Assembly (NCBI RefSeq): GCF_003086295.3
Contig: NC_092039.1
Coordinates: 66,669,649 to 66,733,648, forward strand
Source of the DNA: Arachis hypogaea
Taxonomy: Eukaryota > Streptophyta > Magnoliopsida > Fabales > Fabaceae
Direction of reading: 5' to 3'
Length of the DNA stretch: 64,000 bases
Part shown: positions 53,793-64,000 of the stretch, in pieces
Numbering within the stretch: the stretch's first letter is position 1
Layout: the number at the start of each line of letters is the position of its first letter
Made by a program: the position numbers and the translations under genes
The notes under the pieces: generated by a model
What the model was told of the DNA's origin: nothing
The model's input: only the letters and a program-made list of their open reading frames with translations
The model's database searches: none

Positions 53793-55442
53793 TGGTGCAC
53801 GAAATTGTGATCTCTTCTTTTCACAACTCAAATAATCCCCGGTGATGAATCCAAAAACTTGGTGTTCAATACCATGGCATAAACACAACTTCGCACAACT
53901 AACCAGCAAGTGTACTGGGTCGTCCAAGTAATAAACCTTACGCGAGTAAGGGTCGATCCCACAGAGATTGTTGGTATGAAGCAAGCTATGGTCACCTTGT
54001 AAATCTTAGTCAGGCAAACTCAAATGGTTATGAATGATGAATAAAACATAAAGGTAAAGATAGAGATACTTATGTAATTCATTGGTGGGAATTTCAGATA
54101 AGCGTATGAAGATGCTTTGTCCCTTCCGTCTCTCTGCTTTCCTACTGTCTTCATCCAATCCTTCTTACTCCTTTCCATGGCAACCTGTATGTAGGGTTTC
54201 ACCGTTGTCAGTGGCTACCTCCCATCCTCTCAGTGAAAATGTTCAACGCACCCTGTCATGGCACGGCTATTCAGCTGTCGGTTCTCGATCATGTCGGAAT
54301 AGAATCCAGTGATTCTTTTGCGTCTGTCACTAACGCCCCACAATCGCGAGTTTGAAGCTCATCACAGTCATTCAATCATTGAATCCTACTCAGAATACCA
54401 CAGACAAGGTTTAGACCTTCCGGATTCTCTTGAATGCCGCCGTCAATTCTAGCTTATACCACGAAGATTCCGATTAAGGGATCCAAGAGATATCCACTCA
54501 ATCTAAGATAGAACGGAGGTGGTTGTCAGGCACACGTTCATAGGTGAGAATGATGATGAGTTTCACGGATCATCACATTCATCAAGTTGAAGAACAAGTG
54601 ATATCTTAGAACAAGAATAAGCCGAATTGAATAGAAGAACAATAGTAATTGCATTAATACTCGAGGTACAGCAGAGCTCCACACCTTAATCTATGGTGTG
54701 TAGAAACTCCACCATGAAAATACATAAGAATAAAGGTCTAGGAATGGCCGTGAGGCCAGCCTCCCAATGATCTAAGATCTAAAGTGATCAAAAGATTTAA
54801 AATGATCCAAAGATTCCAATACAATAGTAAAAGGTCCTACTTATAGAGAACTAGTAGCCTAGGGTTTACAGAGATGAGTAAATGACATAAAAATTCACTT
54901 CCGGGCCCACTTGGTGTGTGCTTGGGCTGAGCATTGAAGCATTTTTGTGTAGAGACTTCTCTTGGAGTTAAACGCCAGCTTTTGTGCCAGTTTGGGCGTT
55001 TAACTCCCATTCTTGTGCCAGTTTCGGCGTTTAACGCTGGGCAGTCTTGAGCTGATTTGGAACGCCGGTTTGGGCCATCTAATCTCGAGCAAAGTATGAA
55101 CTATTATACATTGCGGGAAAGCCCAGGATGTCTACTTTCCAACGCCTTTGAGAGTGTGCCAATTGGGCTTCTGTAGCTCCAGAAAATCCACTTCGAGTGC
55201 AGGGAGGTCAGAATCCAACAGCATCTGCAGTCCTTTTTAGTCTCTGAATCAGATTTTTGCTCAGGTCCATCAATTTCAGCCAGAAAATACCTGAAATCAC
55301 AGAAAAATACACAAACTCATAGTAAAGTCCAGAAAAGTGAATTTTAACTAAAAACTAATAAAAATATACTAAAAACTAACTAGAACATACTAAAAACATA
55401 CTAAAAACAATGCCAAAAAGCATACAAATTATCCGCTCATCA
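53793..55442 (-). repeat. TE10 5' LTR
   Basis: 1650 bases, minus strand TGATGAGCGG to CGTGCACCA; palindrome-type units at about 54960-55070. It differs from the other LTR by roughly one or two bases per hundred by eye. Confidence 0.92.
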
Positions 55443-55546
55443 ACTAACCCACTAATTGTTTGACAATTTGCACCACTCACACTAACAACCACTTTAACCA
55501 TTATAATTTCTGCAATTTCTTTCTTGCTGTGAGCTGTGCTGGTTGT

Positions 55547-58364
55547 ATGACAGGTAGAAGAGGCGGAGCTTCAACGCCCTTTGATTCTGAACCTGAGAGG
55601 ACCCTCCTTAGAAAAAAGAAGGGTAGCAAGATGCAAAAGAGTTGTTGGAGCACAGGAAGAAGAGGAATTCTTTGAAACAATCATGGAGGATAACCATGAA
55701 GGAGAAGCTCATAACCATGCCAGAGATGGCCCTGTAAATCATGCTGAGCCAGGAAGAAGGGTTCTAGGATCTTACATCAATCCAGACCCAGGCAACTGTG
55801 GAAGCAGCATCCAAAACCCAACCATACATGCTAACAACTTTGAGCTAAAACCCCAGCTCATCACCCTTGTTCTGAACAACTGTTCATTCGGAGGAAGTGC
55901 CCAAGAAGACCCAAATTAACATTTAACCACCTTCCTAAGAATATGTGACACTGTGAAGTCTAATGGCATCCACCCAGATGTTTACAGATTGCTCTTGTTC
56001 CCCTTTTCACTCAGGGTCAAGGCGTCTAAATGGTTGGAGTCTTTCCCAAAGGAGAGTTTAACAGCATGGGAAGATGTAGTGAACAAATTCTTGGCAAGGT
56101 TTTATCCTCCTCAAATGATCAACAGGCTGAGAGCTGAGGTACAAACTTTCAGGCAACAAGATGGTGAGACTCTCTATGAAGCGTGGGAGAGGTTTAAGGA
56201 TTTGACAAGAAGGTGCCCACCGGACATGTTCAATGAATGGGTACAACTACATATTTTCTATGAGGGACTCTCGTATAAATCAAAGAAGGTAGTAGACCAC
56301 TCATCCGGAGGATCTTTGAATAAGAAGAAGACCATTGAAGAAGCCATAGATGTCATTGAGACTGTAGCTGAGAATGACTACTTCTATGCTTCTGATAGGA
56401 GCAGCACTCGAGGTGTAATGGAACTGAACCATGTTGATGCACTACTAGCTCAGAACAAGATGATTAACAAGCAACTAGCTGACCTTACAAAGCAAATGGA
56501 GAAGAACCAAGTTGCAGCAGTCACCACATAATCATCAACCCAAGAAGGAGTAAACACAGAGGAAGGAGGTGAATGGGAGCAAGCCATCTATGTTGGTAAT
56601 TCACCAAGGCAAAATCATGATCCACACTTCAAAACTTATAATCCAGGCTGGAAGAACCACCCTAACTTTGGGTGGGGAAACCAACAAGACCAAGGCCAAG
56701 ACCAGAGACATCAAAATCACAATCCTAACAACCATGCTGTCCACCAACATTCATCACAAAAATCATATCAACAACCACCTAACCACACTCCTCAACACCC
56801 ATATCAAAACCAGCATGATCACCCTCACTCTTATAACCTAAACCCACCATCATACTCTGAGGATAAACTCTCTAGAATTGAAACCTTACTTGAAGGTTTA
56901 TGCAAGAAAGTCCAGGACAACAAAGCATTCAAGGATGAGGTGCGAACTAACATCAAGAACCAAGGATATACCATCAAAAGACTGGAGTCCCAAGTAGGGT
57001 ATCTATCCCAGCAAATTCCTAAGTCCACTGAGAGCTTCCCGAGTGACACAGAGAAGAATCCCAGAGGAGAAGCTAAGAAAGTAAGATGGGAAAAGTACAA
57101 GGTGATCACCACTAGTGATGAAGTGAGTGTGGGGGAAGAAATCACACAAGCAAAACATCTTCAAGATAGTCCAAAACATAAGAAGGAGGAGAGAAATCAG
57201 GAACCCAACCCTCCACAGAAGGAGAAGCTAAAAGAAGAGGGTCTGAACTCATATGCACCTTTTTCTCAAAGACTCAAAGGTGGTGAAGCAAGAAGAATAT
57301 ACTCAAGGTTCCTTGATATGTTTGCATATCTTCATGTAAACATACCATTCATTAAAGCTCTCCAATAGATGCCCTCATACATTAAGTACATAAAAGAGCT
57401 GCTGACCAGAAAGAGTTCATTGAAAGGTGGGCAAACAATACTGATGAACAAGGAGTGCAGTGCTCTCATCCAACCACAGCTACCTATAAAAAGAAAAGAC
57501 CCAGGGAGCTTCCACATCCCTTGTGCTATAGGCGAAACAAAGATTGACAAAGGACTTTTTGACTTGGAAGCAAGCAACAACTTAATGCCCCTCTCCCTCA
57601 TGAAGAAGCTCCAAATTAATGAACTAACTCCTACTAATGTAATTACCAGATTGGCTGACAAAACTCAAAAACAGGCAATAGGAGTAGTTAAAAATGTGCT
57701 GGTGAAGGTTGGGAGCTACTATCTTCCCACAGACTTTGTTATCCTAGAGATAGAAGAAAGTCATCTCCATCCAATCATCTTAGGGAGGCCATTCTTAGCC
57801 ACTGCTAGGGCACTTATAGATGTGGAACGGGGAGAGCTAATCTTAAGGATACATGATGAACAACTCACCATCAATGTCTTCAAATCATGGCAAGAAGCAA
57901 GTCAAGAAAACAAAGAATCAAGAGAAGAGCATAATGAAGCATTGATGCAAGAAACAAGCAGCGAAGCACAAACAACACAATTGGAAACCCCATTGGTTAG
58001 AAAGCCATATATTCAGGAAAAACCACATTCAAAGGTAACTCAAAGAAAGCTGAGCCCACCAGAGTCATGCAAAGCTAGCAACAAGGATCCCTTAGAGAAA
58101 GAATCTATAGAAAGCAAGACAGCATCAAGAGAAACAAGGAGGAAACTACCCAGAAGATGGAGAAACAAGAAGATCCCTACAGAGGATTTCTCCCCAGGAG
58201 ATGAAGTGATCTCTGCTCACTACCCAACCATCCCACCTCATCTTGCTACCATCCCATCTCAGCTACCTCAAGTGTACATCATCAACAAAGTCTTATCTTG
58301 GAACATGTGGCGCTTCTCAACAAAGCCATTGAAGACAAACACACTACAAAAGGGGAGGATTTGA
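55547..58364 (+). pseudogene. gag: TE9 gag-protease, frameshift and stops
   Basis: ATG at 55547 (MTGRRGGASTPFDSEPERTL); a frameshift in the A run near 55612 moves to the main frame. It then has NNFELKPQLITLVLNNCSF, WLESFPKESLTAWEDVVNKF, VQTFRQQDGETLYEAWERFK, CPPDMFNEWVQLHIFYEGL, YNPGWKNHPNFGWGNQQ, and protease text IPCAIGETKIDKGLFDLEAS, where the expected DLGAS is changed (GGA to GAA), and IILGRPFLATARALIDVERG. Stops at 55917, 56529 and 57366 all fit CAA or CAG to TAA or TAG. A Lys/Glu-rich C-terminal extension (to 58364) is specific to this lineage. Confidence 0.88.
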
Positions 58365-59283
58365 AGCACCACCAACCACCCTGACAAGGGTCAACCGTCA
58401 AGCTAATGACGTTAAAGACGCGCTTCATGTGAGGCAAACCATGATTCTTACCCCTTCTTTTAAATTCTTTAGTGTTAGTTAATAAAGTAAGATCATGAAT
58501 TTCAAAACAACTTTGACAAACATTTAACAGAACCCTTATATGCAACATATAGTGAACAACAAGTTTGGTGTTCAAGGCACATTAAGATGGCATGAACACA
58601 ACTTATGTCATTTTAGGCTAAGAGTCTTGATTAAACCCTTAAACACCACATGATCACAAACTAAGTTTCGTGTCACCAATGTGCATATATGAGCATCAAA
58701 GAAGTCAGTTGTTTTGTCTTTATAAAGATCATATATATAGTAAAAAAAATTATAATATATATATATATATATTAACGGTAGCTAGTTTATATTTTAAATC
58801 TTCCTACCAAAAATTCAATTAACTTTTTGTATTCCTTTTGTCTTGTATAGGAAATAAAAAAAAGGGGGATTAGAGTAGATTGATGGAACAACCAATGGAA
58901 GGAGGTTCGGCCACTTCAGTTAGGGGGGTTATATACTTGTCTTCAAGGAGAACCCCTAGGAAAATGTTGCCATGTAAGGATGAGAAAGTGTCATCCTGGA
59001 AACCGAAGCAATCAGTTCATAAATATGATGATCCTTGTGCTCACCTTATGCCAAACCCCAACCGTCCACTATCAAAACCGTACCAATGATCTACACCTTT
59101 CAACTCTCACCACCGGCCTATATAAGGAACCCTCACCACTCTAGCCCTTCTCAACTATTCATCTAACTCACCTCTCTTCCTTCTCTCAAAACACATTCCT
59201 CTAAGACACATCTTGCCTCAAACCAACCGAACTCTATCTTCAAACTCATATCCTTCACCACCTTCGCAAACCAATTCTCACTT
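58365..59283 (+). other. TE9 region between gag and ORF2
   Basis: Post-gag hairpins at the start (58378-58411). One AAGTTTGGTGT at 58561-58571 and one decayed copy at 58663-58673. A short (AT)n run lies at about 58753-58772. No coding frame judged real, though 58880-59089 is open. Confidence 0.65.
58378..58440 (+). promoter_or_regulatory. Post-gag tandem hairpins (TE9)
   Basis: ACCCT-GACA-AGGGT (58378-58391), then CGTCA-AGCTAA-TGACG (58396-58411), then AAGACGCGCTTCATGTGAGGCAAACC. Stem sequences differ from the TGATGAGCGG family while pairing is kept; the AGCTA loop core is shared. Confidence 0.7.
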
Positions 59284-60819
59284 ATGGCATCATCAAGCTC
59301 CAAGAGGCAAAAGAGGAAGGAACCAGTGCAGAGCATTCCCATCGATGGAGGGAGATTCAAAACGGCCTTCCATGAGTTCGAGTTTGAACAAAGAAAGAAC
59401 AAAAAGATACTGCCTGAGTTGACATTCCAATTCAACGAAGATGAATGTCCATAAATTCGAGAGAAGATTGAGCAAAGGGGTTGCCAAAAAGCTCACCAAT
59501 CCGGAAACAAGGATTAATGCAACCCTCATCAAGGAATTCTATGCAAATGTGGTTAGAGAAGACAAGACCATGGCCCCCACCTTCAAGAGCTACATAAGAG
59601 GAACAAAGGTGGATTTCAGCCCCAATGCCATAAGAAGGGCTCTCCAGCTGAAATCACCACATTTTGTTGAGCTCGGTTATTAAGAAAGAATAAGTAATGG
59701 CCCCGATAATGATGAACTGGAAGAAATTGTGGGCAAAATATGTATTGTGGGATCTGACTGGGAAAGGTATTCGGATAAGAGGTCCCTGTTCATCAGGAGA
59801 GGAGACCTCATCCCAGAAGCCAAGGGATGGTTTGAGCTTGTGAGACAATCTATCCTCCCAGCTGCAAACAATTCTGAAGTCAACATCGCTAGAGCTACCA
59901 TGGTACATTGCTTAATAAAGGGTGGAGGCATCAATGTGCACGAAATCATAGCTGAGGGAATTCAAGGGTCAGCAGAGAAGAGTGATTCGGGTGCTAGACT
60001 TTGGTACCCCAGCATCATCTTTAGATTATGCATGAAAGCCAAGGTAGTCTTCGAAGACAGTAATCCAATTTGTGTAAGTCTCGAGAGGTCACTTACACTT
60101 CAACACATAACTCATGTGACACCAGCTCAACAGTAGAGAAGACCCCATCTAAGGAAGTGGACATCAGGAGAAGAACTAGAAGAAGAACCTTTCCAAGAAG
60201 AACCCCAACCAACAGAATATCATCAAGAAGGGTACTATGACCCAACCAACATAAATTTGGGTCACATTCGAGGAGCCATTGAGGATATGGCAAGGAGCTA
60301 TATGGAGGGACAAGAATAACAACTACATGTCCAAGCTCAAAGGATGGATCATGAAGAAAAACTACTCTCTAGTTGGATGGATCAACAAAGAGAGTGGCAG
60401 AAACAGCAAATGGAATTACAACAGGAGCATTACTCCCAGCTCACCCAAGACATCAGTCAAGTGTCCGAAAGGCAAGAAAGCCAAGACAAACTCCTCCAAG
60501 AACTCAACCAATGTCAAAAAGCTCAGATGAAAGCCTTCAACGAATTTAGTGTGCTCAACGAAGGAAGGCAGCTGCATCGAGAAGAATTTAACATAAACAC
60601 TCAGGCTTGTTAAACTATATGACTGGGCATATGCATAACTTGCACCCTGCCATCCCAAGTTATGAGGCAGTTCGCAAGGACTTAATAGAGCAAGAAGAGG
60701 GGAAGGTGAAACAGCAGAAGGAAGCGTTAAAGAAGAAGATGAAGGATGCCTGTTTCTGGAAAAAGCTGATAGGGAAGCGCAATGGGAATGGAGACTCAAG
60801 TAATCAAGGAGGATCCTAA
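59284..60819 (+). pseudogene. TE9 ORF2, frameshifts and stops
   Basis: Distant homologue of TE10 ORF2. Basic start MASSSSKRQKRKEP; then ATLIKEFYANVVREDKT, KVDFSPNAIRRALQL, IPEAKGWFELVRQSILPA and EVNIARATMVHCLI align with FYANAWI, DFSPENVRLAFNL, VARGWLEFIQRSIIPT and EVTIDRAIMIHSIM. A long Gln-rich coiled coil follows (QREWQKQQMELQQEHYSQLT). Stop near 59452, frameshift near 59480, stops at 59681, 60134 and about 60318, frameshift near 60609. It ends GDSSNQGGS at 60819. Confidence 0.8.
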
Positions 60820-61925
60820 GACAGGGGAACATGAGCATTCCAAAAATTGAAAGGTGGTGGAGTTCCTTCTTAGTTCTATCTAATTTACAACTTTAAATAA
60901 GAAAAATCATGTATGAAATAGAACATGCTTCCATAGTAGTTTAGGATTTTCAATTCTGCATTTAAGTTTCATTGTTGTTAAAGTCTATGATTACTAGTCT
61001 AGTGTCCCTGGTTTTCAACTTCATCTTGCTTACTTGTATGTTTGTCCCTTAAGCCAAATGAAAAGAAATGATATGAAAAATAAGAGTGGAGTTATTTTGT
61101 GAAGTGAATTCTACATGTTTGTGGTAGGAAGATTAGTTAGCTAAGTTGGTTCACCAACAAGGAAAGAAGGCAACAATCTATCCTGAATCCTATGCTTGAA
61201 ACACATCCTACGCTTGAAACACATCCTATTAGACTAACTAAATAATAAGATCCCAATAAGAAAAGAAAAAGAGCAATTAAAAAGGGAAGGGAACACGATA
61301 AAAAATAATGCTAGGCACCAAGGGTTTTAAGATGGAGGCATGTGTCTGTGGTGCTCATGTATAGGGGATATACTTGGATGAATAAGCTCTCAGGAGTGCC
61401 TTATCACTTGGTAACTTGGGTTGACTAACTCGGGATTATTAGCTGAAAGTCCACTATCAAGAGTAACCCTTACTACAGAATACTTAGTAACCCAAAGAGG
61501 TGCTGGACACCAAGGTCTCAAGAAAGAAAAAAAATAACAAACCATGTGCCTGTGGTGTGTATGTATGAGGGAAAGAGACTTGAGGGAGTAAGTCCTTAGG
61601 GGTGTCTCAACACCTAGCACCTTGAACCAACTGGTTTGGGAGTGTTGACTGAAAGCTTATCATAAAGAGTCGCCCTCTTACAGAGCACTTAGCCAAAGGA
61701 AGAATGCAATAAATCTTGAGAAAACAAAAGAAGGAACGATCAATAACTAGGAAGTCTCAGGGGATGTAAACAAGCAAGTGTTCAAGGACATGATAAAGGT
61801 CTGAAACCTGGTAAAGGAACGAACTTAAGTTGCTATGCATGAAACTCCATAAAACTAAGGATTTGACTTCCACAATAATGATTAATTCCTCTTGACTTTT
61901 CATTCATCATTCATGTTTCAGTACT
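60820..61925 (+). other. TE9 3' non-coding tail
   Basis: No coding frame. A purine-rich tract lies at 61256-61292, about 670-690 bases before the 3' LTR. Two diverged copies of a block with CCATGTGCCTGTGGTGTG and GAGTGCCTTATCAC-like text lie at 61310-61680. Confidence 0.7.
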
Positions 61926-61960
61926 TGCTTAGGGACAAGCATGCTTCAAGTTTGGTGTTG
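61926..61960 (+). promoter_or_regulatory. Hairpin plus polypurine tract at the 3' LTR of TE9
   Basis: TGCTT(A)-GGGA-(C)AAGCA (61926-61941), innermost pair decayed from G-C to A-C, then TGCTTCAAGTTTGGTGTTG to the LTR start at 61961. Confidence 0.75.
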
Positions 61961-64000
61961 TGATGCCAGGGAATCTAGGCCAGTTTCACTGACATTTTCT
62001 TTACTATTTTAATGTAGTTTCATGCATTTTCTTAGGAAATAAGCAAGTTTTAGATAAAAGAACACTTACATCTTGATTTAGACAAATATTGTGAATTTTA
62101 CATTATTTCAAGAGAATTATGCAGGGAATGAATGTTAAATTGGATAATGCATGACTTCATGACTTGGATTAGAGCTTTGATGCACTTTATTTATGTAATT
62201 TCAGGACAAAGGAAGCAAGGAAGAGCCACGTTAGCATCCACGTTAACCTAGTTAACGTAGGTACTAACGTGGAATAGGGATAAGCCTGCAGCGTTAATGT
62301 GAAAAGTGGACACCAGTAACGCCCTCGAAGCCATCATGAGCCACGTTAATTGCCACGTTAACTACATTAACGTGGTAGTTAACGTGGAGACAAAAAAGAC
62401 TCCAAGATGTGGCAATGAACCACGTTAAGAGCCATGTTAACTAAGTTAACGTGGACTCTAACGTGGAAGAGAGGAACAATGCCAACGTTAGTGACACTCA
62501 CCTTTGTCACTAATGTTGGATCAAGCTTGCATTCCCACGTTAGTGGTCACGTTAAGACCAATGACGTGAAAGTTAACATGGAGTTGAAATTGATGAGCCA
62601 ACGTTAGTGACACTCACCTTTGTCACTAACGTTGGGATGGAATTCATAACCCGGTTAAGAGCCACGTTAACTTAGTTAACGTGAGCTCTAACGTGAGGAC
62701 TAGGGGCACAAGGCAACATCATTGGGAAAGATGAGTCCCAATAACGCTTGCGAAGATAAGACATAACCACGTTAAGAGCCACGTTAACTTAGTTAACGTG
62801 AACTCTAACATGGGGGCTAAGGGCAGAAGGCAGCGTTATTGGGAAAGGTGAGTCCCAATAACGCTTGCGAAGGTTTGTAAGGCAATGTTAGTGGTCACGT
62901 TAGTACCACTAACGTTGGAGTTAACGTAGGTCATGTGATGGGAATGTTAGTGAGAAAAGTGATTGCCACTAATGTTCTCGAACCCATAATGTCACTCAGC
63001 ATTAACGCCACTAACGCCCCAAGCTAAAGTCCATGCTTACATCACTTTCTCTCTGCAAATAAAGCTGAGCCCACTGAAGATTCCCAACTGCTTCAACTTA
63101 AGATATAAGGCCCGTATCCAAGACTTGCAGAATTGACTAGAAGACCAAGAAGAGTAGTATATATAGGAGTAGTTTTGAACTAGAAAGAGGTTGGCATATT
63201 GGAGAAAATTGCACTCTGTATATTTTACTTTTCTGTAATTTCTAGAGTTAGAATGTATCTTTCTTCGTCTTCATTTCCATTTTCCAGAGCTATGAACAAC
63301 TAAACCCCTTTCATTGGGTTAGGGAGCTCTGTTGTAATTTGATAGATCAATTATAGTTTTCATTATTCTTCTTCTTTCTTTTCTCTTGATCTTACTAGAA
63401 AGCTTTCGATCTTCATCTAATTGGATTGTTATCTTGGGAAAGAAACTCTCCATAATTGGATCTCCTCTGAGCCTTGGAAAAGGGATGAGGAGATCATGCT
63501 AGAAATGCTTTCTCATGTTGGACCAAATTGGGGTTTGGATGGGTATAGTGACATATAACCCTACCAACACTTTGATTTGGAAATACATGTGGTATAATCA
63601 GTGACCATACCTCATCTCTTCTCATGAGCAATTAAATCAATGAATTGGACAATTGTTCAAGTTTAGAGAGATTGGATTACCAAGGAATTGGGATTCAATC
63701 ACTTAAGATTGCCAAGGAGATCAATGAATGCATTGATTGAGGAAGAGATGAGAATGAACTTGATCCGGAGAATGCAATACCTCCTGAACCCAATGATTTT
63801 CCCATTTTACCCATTCTCTTTACTTTTTGTCATTTACTTTCATGCTAATCACCCCAATTCCCTATTTAAGATTCTGCACTTTATTTTCTGTCATTTACTT
63901 TCCCGCCATTTAATTTTTTGCAATTCTACATCCACTTTCTACTTAGCTCAACTAGAGTATTCTTCCAATTAAAATTTCTTGACCAATCAATCCCTGTGGG
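61961..64000 (+). repeat. TE9 3' LTR, cut by window edge
   Basis: Starts TGATGCCAGG and matches 43060 onward. It has the palindrome array at 62226-63020 and TATATATAG at 63158-63166. A 36-base segment present in the 5' LTR (43499-43534) is absent here, and 13 bases near GAGCCATGTTAAC are present only here. Confidence 0.92.

Larger units (their letters stand above)
45406..55442 (-). mobile_element. TE10: complete, youngest-looking element, inserted in TE9
   Basis: LTRs of 1651 and 1650 bases, primer site, leader, gag-protease with three stops, post-gag hairpins, palindrome array, hairpin/polypurine modules and an intact ORF2, all on the minus strand. Perfect target duplication ACTAA (45401-45405 and 55443-55447) in the TE9 leader. 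It has an extra palindrome array in its leader that TE4 and TE7 lack. No pol genes. Confidence 0.94.
43060..64000 (+). mobile_element. TE9: Athila-type element hosting TE10; 3' LTR runs off the window
   Basis: 5' LTR (43060-45224), tRNA-Asp primer site, leader, then TE10 (45406-55442), leader end, broken gag-protease (55547-58364), post-gag hairpins, broken ORF2 (59284-60819), tail, hairpin/polypurine module, 3' LTR from 61961. It belongs to the same lineage as TE2 and differs from the TGATGAGCGG family in LTR, gag and ORF2 sequence. It was inserted into TE8; AGAGA (43055-43059) would be the target duplication. No pol. Confidence 0.88.

Noticed and set aside
58753..58772. (AT)n run as a regulatory element
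   Set aside because: A short simple repeat inside the TE9 non-coding stretch; nothing links it to a function.

Overview
This window looks like repeat-rich nuclear DNA of a legume, most likely Arachis (peanut). I infer that from recalled repeat families (LTRs opening TGATGAGCGG, the GGCGTTxAACGCC palindromes, the phrase AAGTTTGGTGTTG); no search was possible. I find no host gene, no intact RNA gene and no bacterial feature. Essentially all of the 64 kb is LTR retrotransposon sequence, in ten pieces named TE1-TE10 here, inserted into one another.

Layout. TE1 (1-1283, +) is the right end of an LTR lying inside the LTR of TE2 (1284-5024, +), an Athila-type element whose gag is cut at 5024. TE3 (5025-21928, -) carries a non-gag ORF and hosts TE4 (6839-16543, +), a complete element with target duplication TGCAC. 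TE5 (21929-26760, -) is a Tekay/Del-like piece: a 3.8 kb LTR, an iMet primer site and half a gag broken by TE3. TE6 (26761-38862, +) is a relative of TE3 that hosts TE7 (26879-37275, +). TE8 (38863-43059, -) sits in the LTR of TE6 and is split by TE9 (43060 to beyond 64000, +). TE9 in turn hosts TE10 (45406-55442, -), complete with target duplication ACTAA. Insertion order reads as TE6, then TE8, TE9 and TE10 on one branch, and TE6, then TE5, TE3 and TE4 on the other.

Gene content. TE2, TE4, TE7, TE9 and TE10 have tRNA-Asp primer sites and an Athila-like gag-protease frame. TE4, TE7, TE8, TE9 and TE10 have, nearer the 3' LTR, a second frame (ORF2) for a protein with a basic N-terminus, a conserved globular domain and a coiled-coil tail. 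No reverse transcriptase, RNase H or integrase was seen, so these elements must be mobilised by enzymes from elsewhere. Only the TE10 ORF2 (47945-49069) is intact; every other frame has stops or frameshifts.

Non-coding structure is the most interesting part. (1) A hairpin with a covarying 6-8 bp stem, a G-C closing pair and a GGGA/AGGA/AGGG loop is followed by the polypurine phrase TTTAAGTTTGGTGT. It occurs next to the 3' LTR and again just upstream of ORF2, in both orientations and in at least three diverged families. (2) The polypurine phrase is repeated 6-7 times per element, including three times inside gag as a repeated NSKFGV peptide. (3) Two covarying hairpins directly follow the gag stop codon. 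(4) A second long purine tract lies about 450-690 nt upstream of each 3' LTR. (5) Each family carries its own array of short GC-rich palindromes. (6) A 35-nt 5' half of tRNA-Asn sits at a deletion junction in the ORF2 of TE4.
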